Part shown: positions 19,300 to 32,986 of the stretch, in pieces | Layout: every line of letters begins with the position of its first letter | Position numbering within the stretch: position 1 is the first letter of the stretch | Notes under the pieces: model-generated | Told to the model about the DNA's origin: nothing | Databases searched by the model: none | The model's input: the letters and a program-made list of their open reading frames with translations, nothing else | Source: Leucosporidium creatinivorum | Taxonomy: Eukaryota > Basidiomycota > Microbotryomycetes > Leucosporidiales > Leucosporidiaceae | Assembly (NCBI GenBank): GCA_001600635.1 | Contig: BCKL01000028.1 | Span: 105,034 to 169,033 of the forward strand | Direction of reading: 5' to 3' | Length of the DNA stretch: 64,000 nt | Translations under genes and position numbers: made by a program

Positions 19300-22200
19300 T
19301 ACTGTAAGCGTTCATATCGCTACTGAACATGCTACTCTTCTGTCTAGACATCACCCGCTATCTCTGCTCGCCCTGCGACATCGGCCCGAGCCGAGCGCCG
19401 GTGAAATTTGAAGCGTCCCGGATCTGCTCGGAGGAGAGAAGTCAGCACAGCCACCTAATCAAGATACATGACGCCAAATTGCTGTTTAGCTCTGCAGCAA
19501 GCACAAAGCCACAGCGTCAGCCCTCACCGCCAGCTCTTCCCATCGCTCGGCGAAGAGAAAGAGGCTCGAGCGGAGCTTGGAGGGGTTGCTGCTACTCTGT
19601 TCAAAGGTGAGCGTGCGCATGGAAGCTCTCTGTTTGAGGTAAAGCGGTTTGTGCACGAGCTGTATCAGCACAACCCGCCCTCGCCAGCGGAAGGCGAACC
19701 ATCGCCGAACGCTCGATTGACTCCGCCTCTGATATCTTGACACCCTACGCGCCCGCCAGTCGACTAATAGGCCGACTAATAACCTCCTCCACGCACGCTG
19801 ACCGCACAGAAGCTTTCTGCAGAGCCACACGGCCGTGAGAGCGTCTCGTCGGCACTTGAGTTTGGAAGCTTGACATGAAAAGGGATGGAGGCATAAGGGG
19901 CGGCTTCTCACAGCTATACTGATGTGTTCAAGGCTCTATGTGGAGCTTCCTCATCGCGTTCGAGGCTCAAACTTCACCTCCCAGCACGGGAAGAGCCGCC
20001 AAAGCGGAGCGAGGGCGAAACGTCGGTCTGCTGGACGACGGAAGAAGCTGCACTCGCTGCTGCTGACTCGTCGCGCAGTAGGGGAACTGTGAGACCCGCT
20101 TCGATAGCGTGCGAGGGCTGGGCTGGAGGGCTTGTGTCTGGCCTGACTGGGCCGACTGTCGACCTCTCTGCGCCGAGAAAGCTTGCAGCAGCCGCAAGAT
20201 CCGTCTGCAGCACCAGCTCCAGCTTTCTCATTCTGAAACATCACAAAAGTTGAAGAATCGGGCCAGCGCAAACCAGTAGCCCGCATCTAGCCGACACAGG
20301 CCGACCGACCAAGCTCGGCGCCGACAGCTTCTCGAAGGGTGTGTAGCAGCAGGGCTGAGACCATTGGACGGCGATAGCGCAGCGTCTAGCAAAGCGAAGG
20401 GTCGAGTGACAGCAGCGCTCACCCCTGTTCTGCTGATCAGCGGACAGCCACCGATGCGGCGCCGAGCCTTGCGCTCAACAGTCCAGGCTTGCAGGACGGC
20501 GTCTGAGAGCAGAATGAAAGCTTAGCTAGTTGTATCAGGTAGAGCAGGGCCCCAACGAGGGGAGCAAACAGCTGCTATCACCGCCACTGGGCAGCGACAG
20601 CAAAGCCGATGGGATTCGCTGCGTAGGAGCTTGCGACGGAGAAGCGCTTAACTCGTAACTACTCCCAGTAAGTAGCTCTCCCGCTCACTTGCCTCGAGTC
20701 CCGCACTCGAGGCAACGTCGCTCTCTTCGCCATCCTCGGCGCCGACGAGATCCGCTCTCGGCTCGGCTGACTTCTCTCACCTCCGGGTTTTAGTCTTCTC
20801 CTCTCGACCTCGTGGTCTCGGTCGGTCTACCGGTAGCCTTCCCTTTGCTCGGTTACTCCCAGTGAGTTCAGCGGANTTAAGTTGGCCCTCCTTTCTTCAG
20901 GAGCTGACCTTTGTTCGAACCCCGCCCTTCGTCGCTTTTCGTCAGGTCTCACACCTCGGGCGCCTCTACTTTNGTTCAATGCCCGCCTTTGTGTCCTCAG
21001 TCGAGGAGAATCATGGTGCGTGCCTCTTGTACAAAGGTAGAGAGATTGAGCTGAGGGTTTCGTCTCCCCTCGCCCAGCTCCTTCGGTTCTACCTCAANGG
21101 TATCTCGTCGTCGTCGTCGTTCACAGCACGCCCATTACCTTGACTAGGTGAGTTAGCCTTCCCATCACTCCCCGCAGTGGCCAGAGCTAATAGAGGTCCC
21201 CTACTGGCTCGCAGATCTCGCTCTCGTCGGTTCGGTCGCTGGTTCACTTAGAAACTCGCAAGCCCCGCTTCCCGCNTAGTTTCTGTAAGCTCTCGCCGCG
21301 CCGCCTCTATCTCTAGAGCGACCCAGTGCTTACGCGTAGTCTTTCCCCTCGCTACAGAAGCAGCCCCGCTCGCTTCCGTCGCTTTGCAGATCAAGTCTAC
21401 GCCTCGCTCTTTCGCTCGCTCAGGTGAGTGATTGGGATCAGCTGTCTCCAGCGCTTAGTTACAGNTCTCTAATATGCTCTTTCGCTCGCTCAGGAGCACA
21501 GAGCTTTTTCGTCGTCCCGCCCGCCTTCCCTCGACGACGAAGGACTTAACACCTGGACCTAAGGGCATGTGACGTTTCCTACGGGTTTTGCACGCTCCTC
21601 TGCCTTTTTGTAGTCGCCCCATTACGTTTAGCCTATTCGAAATGGATCGGCAGCAGCGCTCGCCTTAACCGCTACTTCCCTTCTCGGTCTGCGCGAGCGC
21701 TCGGAATGTTAAGATCGCCGACTCGAGCTTGGGGCTCCCTCATCCAGCTTGGCTTGTGAAGTCCCACCCATGCCAGAGGTGCCACTTGGAACACGAAACG
21801 AGTTCCCGCACGTCCAGTGCTCCGACAGTTCAACCTCAAGAGCAAGCCATCGACAGCGCAACTCGCCGAGCTCGGTGCTCGGCTCCAGCGAAAGTGAGGA
21901 CCCCGACGCGGAGCAGAGACCCTACTGTTGCTCCACAAGCATGTCACCGCAACACAATCGATGATATCAAAGGCTACCAAGCGGCAGCTACCGCCGCTCA
22001 GGCGAGCAGCGAGAGCATCGCCGAACCAGCCAAGTTCAGCCTCCCTTAAGATGGACAGGCTGAAGGAGCGAGACGGCCTGTGGCATTGAGACCCATTTTG
22101 AGGGGCGGTAAGGCATGATGCGTGGACGCTTAGCACCGACATAGCCCACTGTTCGCCAGCAAGCCATATCCAGCGCGAGCGAGCCAACGCCGAGCGCCTT

Positions 22201-23100
22201 CTCGCTTGAGGGGGCGGTACCGGTTAAGATGCCGTACAGTGGGGCCAGATAGGAACTATTTCGACCAACGAGCAGCCGCTCCTCTACTCCAGCATCTCGC
22301 TAGCCCTCTGTTCGACTGAACAGCGAGCAAGCCGAGAAGCGAAAGAGAGCTGCGCTGAGCTTGGAACTAAGTGTGCGTGTCTCCAGCGAAAAGGGACGAT
22401 TTTCCAACGACTGTACCACGGCACTACGTTGAGCCTCTACTCTCTCTCCATCAGCCTAGCTCACCCCCTCAACCGAGGTGTGAACGAGCGCCAAGAGGGG
22501 AAAAGAGCGCGTGGACTGCTGCTGACCTCTTCGCTCGCTGGTGAGCTCGTACAAGAGTTCCGCTTCCGCAAAGAGGAAAAGCTGAGTGGACTCAAAGCAC
22601 GCTGCTCCACCCCGCCGCTGCCAGCAGCGAGGCGTCTCAGCGAGAAAGTCCCGCTCGGCGAGCTCCTCGATCTGCAGCGCCCTTGGCAGTGCTGTGCAGC
22701 TCGACTGGAAGAGCAGGTGAGACTTGAATCTTCACTTGGTCCATCACCTCGCTGTACGAGAGCCGAGGGACGCAAGAACAGCTCGACTCCTCCCTTCTCG
22801 CCCTCAAGCCGCTCGCCCGCTCGGCTCCACCTACTCCTCTACAGCAGCTCATCCCTCCCAGCCCCATCTACCAGCCCACGCACTGCACTCACCGCTACCT
22901 GCCCTCCTCATTCCAGCAGTCCGCACACCTCCCAGCCCGCCCCAATCGCTCCACCTCGCTCTTCATCTCCCGCCTCGATCGCTCGGCTTGCTGAGCTGCA
23001 GAGGTGATGGGTGGTCGTCCTGTGCTACCGTGAGCGCGTTGCGAATAGACTGCTGGTGTCGGGCGAGCAGAAGTCAAAGAGATCAAGCCCGAGAGAAGTG
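19300..23100. repeat. Right arm of the large inverted repeat
   Basis: Inverted and diverged counterpart of 9400-12300 (see that entry for paired positions). It is about 0.9 kb longer because of an insertion between about 20640 and 21750. No gene is supported. Together the arms enclose YPI1, the esterase-like gene and F-box copy B. Confidence 0.75.
20640..21750. other. Insert inside the right repeat arm, containing all ambiguous bases
   Basis: This stretch has no counterpart in the left arm, which passes directly from the part matching about 20640 to the part matching about 21990. It holds five N bases (20876, 20973, 21098, 21276, 21465), a GTCGTCGTCGTCGTT run near 21105, and a direct repeat GCTCTTTCGCTCGCTCAGG at about 21404 and 21476. 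No open frame of note. Such ambiguity is typical where several slightly different genomic copies were merged in assembly, so this may be a multicopy element or solo repeat. Confidence 0.5.
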
Positions 23101-23421
23101 GAAGAGGGCAAGCAACTAGCGAGCCGATTCGCTGTCAACTCTCCTGCTCTCTGCGTCGGCTTAGGCCTTCCACTTGAGTGCGAGCAGGTACAGATCGATT
23201 CATCAGAGCTATCATCAGACTAGAGTCGTCTCGAGCGCACCCCTCCGCCCCGAAAGCCTGCGAGAGCGAAAGCCGAAGGTTAGCTCGGCGCGAGGAGTGC
23301 AGTCGAAGGAGCATCGTGACCAGGAGGACAAGTCGTCTCGAAGCAGCTAGAAATGGGGCAGCGAGCGTCAGCTGTGGCCTGACCGAGAGTAGAGGACCGT
23401 CAACTCACCCCAGACACTTAT
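23101..23421. other. Spacer, 3' flank of F-box copy C
   Basis: No gene seen. Around 23265-23310 it shares CGAAAGCCGAAGG and TAGCTCGGCGCGA with the 3' flanks of copies A and B, so the duplicated unit extends about 150 bases past the F-box stop. Confidence 0.5.
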
Positions 23422-24493
23422 TCATATCGTTTCGATCCCCTTCGCCTCACAAGCGGCAAGCCACTGCTCCAAACCTCGCACCACAGTTTTGTCCGTAGGA
23501 TTCCACGCCTTAAGCTTCCATCGCTGGAGGGTGGCGAGCGCTGGCAGCGCGAGCGCCGGGCCCGTAGCCAAGCGCAAAACCTCGTCGGGATTGAGCCACA
23601 GCGTCTCCAAGTCCGTGAGCTTGACTCTGAGGGCGGTGATGTAGGTGATCAGAGCGTCTTGAGGAGGATCCTGGACGAGTAGATGGGTGAGGGAGGTGCA
23701 TTTCGTGAGGAAAGCCGAGACTGGGAGCACTTTGCCCGTGGAGTCGTTGCCGTCGAAGTGCGTGAGCGACAGGCGATGCAGTTGAGGAGCGACATTGTGG
23801 AAGGGTTCAATCGTGGAGACGCTTGGAGGATATCCGGCACCCTTGTCCCATACAAGTGCGAGGCGACGGAGGAGAGGGGCGAAGGCGAGTAGAGGTCGAA
23901 GAAATGAGTCCGGCACTCGGCCCCAAGTGATCTCTAGGGAGGTGAGAGCGAGATCGGCCCGGAGGAGGGCAGATGGTAAGGCTCCGGCGATGTTGACGCT
24001 GAGCGCGAGATGCTGAACGCCTGTGCAACGAGAGAGGTGAGCTACGAACGGCGGACCGACTGCTACTCACGACTAACTTTGCAAGAGTCACAGTGAGGAC
24101 AGTGGCGTCGAGGGCGAGATGGTTGCTCTGTGCCCTTAGCTCCAAAACCTTCAGGTTGCTGAAGATGGCCAGCAGTCTCGGCCAATCTGCCACCTCCGGC
24201 CAGCACTGAGCGCTCAGCTTCACTCGTCTGACCTGGCTAGCGGTGTTGGGCTCGCGACCGAGTCGCTCGAGGACTCTCTCCAGATCGAACAAGCTACCGT
24301 AGCGAGTCTCGATGTAGCGAGTCTCGATGGTCCTGACCAGAAGGAGCTGAGCCGGCGCCGTCCACTTTCGCGCAACGAGGGATGTCGAGGCGAGGAAGCG
24401 TATGCGCTGTTCAGGGCGATTGCGGGAATCGCCCTGCATGAGCTCCAGGATATAGTAGAGTACCTCGGGAGGGAGGTCTTGGATGACCGCCAT
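23422..24493 (-). CDS. F-box-like leucine-rich protein copy C (possibly functional)
   Basis: The ATG at 24493 begins MAVIQDLPPEVLYYILELMQ, a full F-box start, followed by the family region FLASTSLVARKWTAPAQLL and leucine-rich repeats to the stop at 23422-23424 (WLAACEAKGIETI). An intact family protein would be about 350 aa and could act as an SCF substrate receptor. Compared with copies A and B, exon 1 lacks two bases next to the ancestral splice donor (near 24081-24086), so splicing at the old sites would shift the frame. A GTGAGT donor 12 nt downstream together with an acceptor 8 nt downstream (CGTTCAG/CATCTC) would restore the frame, giving LAKLV-HLALSV. This shifted splicing is my inference. 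If it is not used, copy C is also a pseudogene. Confidence 0.6.
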
Positions 24494-25270
24494 GGCGCTC
24501 GAGGTGGGCGGAGAGGAAGGGGGGGCGAGGTTCGGCGAAGATGGGGAGGGAGAGCTTCGGTCTGCGAGGGATGAAGAAGGTGATCAGTACTGCTGCTCTT
24601 GCTCGGTAGCTGCTGTAGGGTAAAGCGGTGTTTTCATCCCATCAGCTCAGCTCTCGCCCGCTCGTCAACAGACGCTCGACCCTCGCCGTCCGTCTGCCTC
24701 CCTCGGTCGCTGCAGCTCGCTGTAGCACCCAGCTCCTTTCACAGCATCACAAAGCAGGAAGGGATAGACTGAAACTTCACTCACCTTCAACAGCAGCGAT
24801 CCTCAGCAGCAGCTCCTTAGCTTCAGACAAGCGCACGTCCTCGTCCTTCTGAGCAGGGAGCTCGAGCGTTTCTGGAGCCTAGCGAGCGAGCGGGCGGGCG
24901 AGAGAGGTTCTAGTCGAGTAGCCAAGTGGTCCAGCAGCTTCCAGTCCGAGCTATCAGCAGCGAAGCGAGTCGAAGTAAGCTGAGAACGAGCAAGTTCAGG
25001 GAGAAGGGCAAGGGAGGGAGCGACTCAGCGAGCGGTCGACAGGGGCAGAGGCGAGGGGAGAAGTGGATGCATGCTGTTGCTAGATCGACTGGCGAGCATG
25101 AGCTTCGCCGAGAAAGCGCTCCAGGTGAAGCAAGAGAAGGTCTAGAGCTCCACAGAGCTACAGCAAACGATGCGAAGAGAGCGCCGAGCGCCGGCGAGCC
25201 AGCTCGCGAAGGCTTCGGGAGGGCGCCCTGTATCACTGCACAGAAGCGATTCAAACTAATATACATACCT
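24494..25270. repeat. Duplicated 5' flank of F-box copy C
   Basis: Same family of upstream sequence as beside copies A, B and D (ACGCTCGACCCTCGCCGTC; CGAGCAAGTTCAGGGAGAAG). No gene seen. Confidence 0.68.
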
Positions 25271-26031
25271 TATACAAGCCGGCCAACGTCCAAACAACCT
25301 AACAGCTCGTTTCAAGCGGGCAAGACTGGCCTCGGCGCTGGGCTGAATCTGCTCGGATGAGGGTGGACGAGGTCGGGAGACCTCTGCAAGGTGCTGGTAG
25401 CTTCAAGAAGACAGACTGGAGCTTGCTTCGGGGTTACTCAAACATGTGGCAGTCATACCAGAGCCATCCATCTCAGACTCCCGCGCCGTGCTCGGCGAAG
25501 ATGGTTCACCGAGTTGGAGCAGTGGCGTCGGCGATGGTATCGAGCTGCAGTACTCGAGCCGGCGTTGGAGCCTCGAGACTCTGCTTCACGGCCGCAACAT
25601 TCTATGAGCCTCAGCGACCCTCCTAATGACCTACAGAACTGTCTCCCTCGGCCCAACTTCCAAAGTTCGGCTGGCGACTTGTCCTCGAATTTGCCCGCCC
25701 ACCCGGTCGCGGTTCGCGGGGGGTCAGCAGATCGAAGAACAGAGCGGCAAGAAATAGGTGGGGTCGGCAGCGCCAGCTGGAGGGAAAGAACGCCTGCGAA
25801 AGCTCGGCGTAGAAATTGAGCTCGGGGTTCGCTGGGGGAGCAGGGGTGATTCTTGGGTCTCTGGGAGTGTTCGGAGAGCGTGTTGTAGGTTGGTACAGAG
25901 TTGGCGATAAGCCAGGTGACCTGTTGACTCGCGGAACGATATCGTGCATAAAGGCCGTGGCCGCGACTTCGAAGAATCTCTCGCGGCTGTCTCTTTCCCT
26001 CCTCACTTTACCTCGTCTTTACCACTTCAAC
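25271..26031. other. Upstream region of the aminotransferase gene
   Basis: No gene supported in about 760 bases. The last 100 bases before 26032 are rich in CTC/CTTT and likely form the 5' leader. Longer open frames that run into the gene from here use no ATG and show no domain. Confidence 0.45.
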
Positions 26032-27975
<1,944 letters not shown>

Positions 27976-28332
27976 ACGGTTCAGTCTCTGGCGATTCGAT
28001 TCGCTGGAGGAGTGCAGCTGGGCGGGGATTGTTTAGTGGCGTGTGTCGAATAGAGTCATATGTATCTATTAGCTCTTTCTTGCGGGTGAGGATCTGAGAG
28101 CTTGAGAGAAAAGCGAGAGCCAACCGCATCGCCGAAGGTTGACGAGGGGCTTCAAGAGTGAAGTTCTGCACGTCAAGCGCGGTAGATCTCTAGCCCCTTC
28201 CATTTCTGTTCCACTGCAGGCCTACATCTCGAAAGAGGCAGGTCTCGGCCTGTAAGACGGTTCACAGAACTTGCTCTGCGAATCTCGACCGTCTCTTCGA
28301 CTCTCCCCCCACCTCGTCTCTCTCGAGGCAGG
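27976..28332. other. Spacer between aminotransferase and GT90 genes
   Basis: No gene seen in about 360 bases. Expected 3' UTR of the upstream gene and promoter of the downstream gene. Confidence 0.45.
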
Positions 28333-31125
28333 ATGGCGCCTGCTCCTTCTTCGCCTCTTTCGCCTACGTTCCCGCCCACCAACAAGTTCAAACGACGCCC
28401 TCTAATGCCCCTCAACCGTCGAGTGAGCTACACGGCTGTACGCTTGGGTGAAGATGAGGAGGACGCGTCGACTACACCGCCCGTCTCCCCTTTACTCGCT
28501 CCACCTCTCTCCCAGCAGCAGCAGCAGCTGTCGTCGCCTCAGCAGAAATACGAGGATACATTCCCTGGTAGCAGGAGGAGCTCCAGCCTGAACCCAGCGA
28601 GATCCTCATCCAAATCGGCGCCCCTTCGCTGGGCTCTCTTCGCTGTGCCTCTCTGCGGCACAGCAATCCTTCTGTATCTCGTCAGCCGCTCTCCCCAACT
28701 ACGAGGCATCATCACCCTCCGCTCCCCGCATCACATCTACCTCTATGCCACCCCATTCCCATCGGAACGGCCTTACGAAACTCATCCTATCCATGAACTC
28801 ATGGCCGAGGCGGAGAAGCTGTGGGAGGACAAAGTCGCGAGGCAGAGTAAGAGCTACAAGGAGGCGGTGGAGGAGTATCAGAGGAGGCATGGCAGGAGCC
28901 CGCCGAGGGGGTTTGAAGTCTGGTTAGTTCGGCCGTTGAGCTGCGAAGGGGAACGCGAGCTAACAAGAGTGCTCTGACTTATAGGTACGAATGGGCAGTC
29001 GACAACCACGTGAAACTGATCGACGAATACGACCACATCTACCACCACATCGAGCCGTTCCATTCCCTCCCCATCGCCGAACTCAAGCACCGAGTCTCGC
29101 TCCTCTCCAACCCCGAAGGCGAGGGACAGGACCACGAGATCCTCACTCTTCGATCGGGGAAACGTCACTACTCTGGAGCGCAGTGGAGGACGCCGGTGGG
29201 GGAGAGTTTCGATGGCTTGCTCGAGGGGATTGGCCATCTGTTGCCCGATATGGTCGTGCCGCTGTATTTGCATGATGCGAGTCATACGCAGATGGATTGG
29301 GAGTGGATGGAGGCGTATAGGAAGGCTGCGAGGGAGGGGAGGAGTAAGGTTTCTTCGTCTCGGAGCGAGTGGAGACGAGCGCCGAGCTGACCCTCTCCCT
29401 TCGCAGTGATCGACGAGTCGGCTCTACCCTCTCTTCACCAGGACAACGGGTCCGTCTCCTCCTCTCAATCCTCCCCTCTGCTGCTACTGATTCCCCTCCT
29501 CAACAGCTGGTCCCTCCGTCAACGCACCTGCTCCCCCACCTCCCGCTACCGCCTCTCCGCCCAAGGACTGGAGAACCACGTCCCCCCCGCCGGCCCATCT
29601 TTTGTTCGCTCACATAAGAATAATATGGAGTATTGCGAGAATCCGGGGATTGTGGATCTGCATGGAGCGACGAGTGGGGGGTTGAGGTTGAGGAGGTTGG
29701 AGCCGAGCTTTGCTATGAGTCGGTGAGTTGGCGCGGTTGTATGAGAATGAGTGGAGAGATGAGGAGCTGACGGATTGATTTGTGTAGGACTGAGATTGAT
29801 GGCGATATCGTCTGGGTACGGTCATATCTCGCACTGGTCGGCGCATCCCGGCGTTCGCGCTGACCCTCTTTCGTCCACTTTACCTCTCGACAGCCCTCAA
29901 CGATCCAGTACAACCTCAACCCCGAAAACGAGAAGCCTTTCCTCGACAAGCCGGTGCACAAGATCCTCTGGCGAGGCTCGCCCGATGGCATTTGGGTCGG
30001 CCCCGAGAACAAGTGAGTCGTCGCCTCTTCGCACTTCTCCCACTCCGTCTCGCCCTGCCCTCTCACACTGATCCTCCGCTTTCATCGCAGATGGCGCGAA
30101 TCCCACCGTTTCCGTCTCCTCGCTCTAACGACCTCCAACTCTTCCACCCCTCGCAAACTCCGGCGAACCTCGCTCGACCTTCTCGGTCGGGAAAACCAAG
30201 TCGACGAGATGGCCTCCCTCTCAGCCCTCAACGAGCGGTACAGCAACCTCAAGCCGACGAATGGGCCTGTGCAGTGCAAGGAGGAGCTTTGCGCGTATTT
30301 GAGGGAGAATATGGAGTTTGTGCAGAAGGCGAGTCTGGAGGAGATGGGAGATCATCGGTTTGTGATGGATGTGGATGGGAATGCGTTAGTGGTTTCGCTT
30401 TCGACGTTGAGCGTTACGAGGATTGAGGAGCGACGAGCTGACCCTGCGTTTCCTCCTCTCGCTCGTTCCCACCCTCGCCTTCCCTCCCGCCTTCCCTCGT
30501 TCGCTACCTCAGCTACTCCGCTCGCTTCCGCACCCATCTACTATCGAACCAGGTCCCGCTCAAAGCCACCATCTACAAGGAATGGTGAGTAGCGCTCCCT
30601 CCCCTCGCCGACGCCTTGAGCCGAGCGTCGAGCAGCTCGTCTTCGCCGAACCTCGCCACTGACCGTTTCCTGCTCCCTCACGCTCAAAGGTACTACGACC
30701 GCATCCAACCCTGGTACCACTACGTTCGTCTCCCTCTCCCTCCCCTCTTCTTCCTCTTAACCGCCGCTAACCTTCCTCGTCGCCTGCAGGTCCCCGTCAA
30801 GCAAGACTACTCCGACCTCTTCAACATCATGGCCTTTTTCGATGGCGGTCTCGATGCCGCTCGCACCGGTCACCACGACCATCTGGGCGAGAAGATTGCG
30901 AGGCAGGGGAGGGAGTGGGCCGAGAGCCAGTGGAGGGAGGTGGATATGAGGAGCTGTGAGTTGTTCTCCTTCTGTTCTCTCGTGTTCGATCGTCGAGCTG
31001 ATGTGGAGGACTGTACAGATGTCTTCCGCCTCCTGCTGGAGTATGCGAGGCTGTTTGATCCGGCGCAGAGGGGCATGGAAGATGACGGCGGCGAGTGGAG
31101 CGAGGTTGGCGAGAAGAGGGTGTGA
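28333..31125 (+). CDS. CAP10-type glycosyltransferase (GT90 family)
   Basis: A type II Golgi or ER membrane glycosyltransferase of the CAP10/POGLUT family; in Cryptococcus relatives act in capsule and glycolipid xylosylation. The N-terminus is Pro/Ser-rich with a poly-Gln run, followed by one transmembrane helix (ALFAVPLCGTAILLYLVS, about residues 98-115) and a stem. The GT90 domain holds KILWRGSPDGIW, the RFRLLAL block, EEMGDHRFVMDVDGNA and, across two introns, VPLKATIYKEW then YYDRIQPWYHYVPVKQDYSDL, which are the conserved C-terminal GT90 motifs. About eight introns, several ending GAGCTGACC...AG, and stop at 31123-31125. The length (roughly 650-700 aa) fits basidiomycete CAP10 homologues. 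The acceptor sugar cannot be told from sequence. Confidence 0.88.
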
Positions 31126-31939
31126 GGGGGGTTCGGGAGGAGGTGTATCATCATTTACAAGTACATACATATCTTTAGATTGACGAACTATTCTGTTGCA
31201 CTCAACACGGGGACAGCGAGGAGGAAGGCGATAGCGAGGAACTCGGCGCTCGGCGGTTGTTTCGCAAGCTTTGGCTGCTGGCTGTTCATGTCTGTAGCTT
31301 CTCATGTCGGGCTTGATGAACTCTTGAGTAAATCTACAGCTTACCATGCGACCTAACAGCAGCATGCACCCACCTTCCCTCCTTCGCCTCTGCCCCCGTC
31401 GATCGCTCGCTCCCATGCCCTTCTCCCTCAACTTGCTCGTCTAAATCTCTCACTTCACCTCGACTCTCTCGCTGCTGGAAGCTCGGACTGGAAGCTGCTG
31501 GACCACACTCCTACTCGACTACACCTCTTCGCCCGCCCGCCCGCTCCCTCGCTAGGCTACAGAAACGCTCGACCTCAGAAGGAGAGGACGTGCGGCTGTT
31601 CGAAGCTGAGGAGCCGCTGCTGAGCATCGTAGCTGCTAGAGAAGGTGTGAGTGAGAGTCTTAGCTGTGTATGGGAGCTGAGTGGTGCTGTAGGACAGCAG
31701 CTGGTCGCGGTAGAGAGTTGCAGCGACCGAGGGAGGCAGACGGACGGCGAGGGTCGAGCGTCTGTTGACGAAACGGCGAGGCCTTCGTCAAGGGATGTGC
31801 TGGCGAGCTTAAAGCCTACAGCAGCTACCGAGCAAGAGCAGTAGTACTGACCAACTCTTTTGCCCTCCCAGGCCGAAACTCGCCCACTCCCTCTCCGCCG
31901 AACACTCTTCCCTCCGCGCCGCCGACCTCTCGAACTCTC
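31126..31939. repeat. GT90 3' flank and inverted duplicated 5' flank of F-box copy D
   Basis: From about 31300 to 31939 the sequence is the reverse complement of the 5' flanks of copies A-C, with GACGGCGAGGGTCGAGCG near 31745 and TACAGCAGCTACCGAGCAAG near 31820. It therefore serves as the old promoter of copy D. No other gene seen. Confidence 0.65.
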
Positions 31940-32986
31940 ATGGCCGTCATCCAAGACCTCCCAACCGGACTACTGTACCACGTCTTCGACCTTGCTGTTG
32001 AGCGGCTGGGCTACCGGCTCAAGAATCGTCGACGGATGCTCAAGCAGGCGTCGCTCGTGGCCCGCTCGTGACGCCCACCAGCTCAGCAACTTCTCATGGC
32101 CGACGTCGCAGTTCCTGAGAGGTATCTCATCGAGAAGAGGGCCATGGTGGTCACTTTCCTCGAAGAGACGTCGTCAACTCGCGCGGTCAAACGACTGAGT
32201 TTCGATGGGGCCGACGCCGAGACGTGCGACCTCGCTTGCAGTCTCACGCCCGGATTGCGGGAGGTGTCATTCACAGCAAGCAATCTGGTTCAGCTGAATG
32301 CCACAATTCTCTCTAGTGAGCTCTCTCCCGCCCCGCTAGGTCGCCCTCGAGCGCGGGGGGACTCGACTGACCGTATTCTTCGCCTGTAGAACTCGAGTCG
32401 CTGAGCTGTTTTGGACAAGCGCAAGTAAAAGACGACCTCGCAGGGTTATCTATCCCGCTGCGGGAGCTCAACCTCTTCTTCGGCTACCTTTCCACCGCAA
32501 GCCTCCGCCGCCTCCTTCCCGCCGCCAAATCTCTCACTCGGCTGGATCTCAGCCTCTTCTCAGGCTTGAGGGAGACTGATTACAGCCCCTTCATCACCAT
32601 CGCTCCTCAGCTTACCCACGTCATCCTCTCGCTCCCGAACACGACCTTCGCCGAATCTCAGCAGACCTTCTTCAAGGAGCTTCTACTTGGCTGCACCTCT
32701 CTTCGGAAGCTCGAACTCCACAACTCCTCTTTCCTCTTCCCATCCATCAACTCATTGAAGTGCAGTTTGGTCGCCCTTTCCATCATCGGTCCGAAGTCGG
32801 CTCCCGAGGACACCTTCAAGAGGCTGCTTGGCTCGATGGACGCTGCGGCGCTGCAAGAGCTTCAGAGATAGCGCGTAGTATTCTGGGGCCCGCCTGTTCT
32901 GCCTGGCGTGCAGCAGAAGGCGTGGGAGGCCGCTTGCGAAGCTCGAGGGATCGAGGTGCGCTACAATGACAACCGACGCTTCACCG
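31940..32986 (+). pseudogene. F-box-like protein copy D, two in-frame stops
   Basis: The ATG at 31940 starts MAVIQDLPTGLLYHVFDLA, then SLVARS is followed by TGA at 32069-32071, where the other copies have Trp of an (R/K/D)W-AP motif. The same frame continues with PPAQQLLMADVAV and leucine-rich sequence. After an intron at about 32314-32390 it carries on with PLRELNLFFGYLS and TSLRKLELHNSSFL, then meets TAG at 32869-32871. Family-like sequence (QQKAWEAACEARGIEVRY) continues in frame beyond it to 32986. Two independent stops in an otherwise open family frame make decay likely. A truncated product from the ATG at 32096 is possible. Copy D is the most diverged and the only one on the plus strand. 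Confidence 0.8.
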
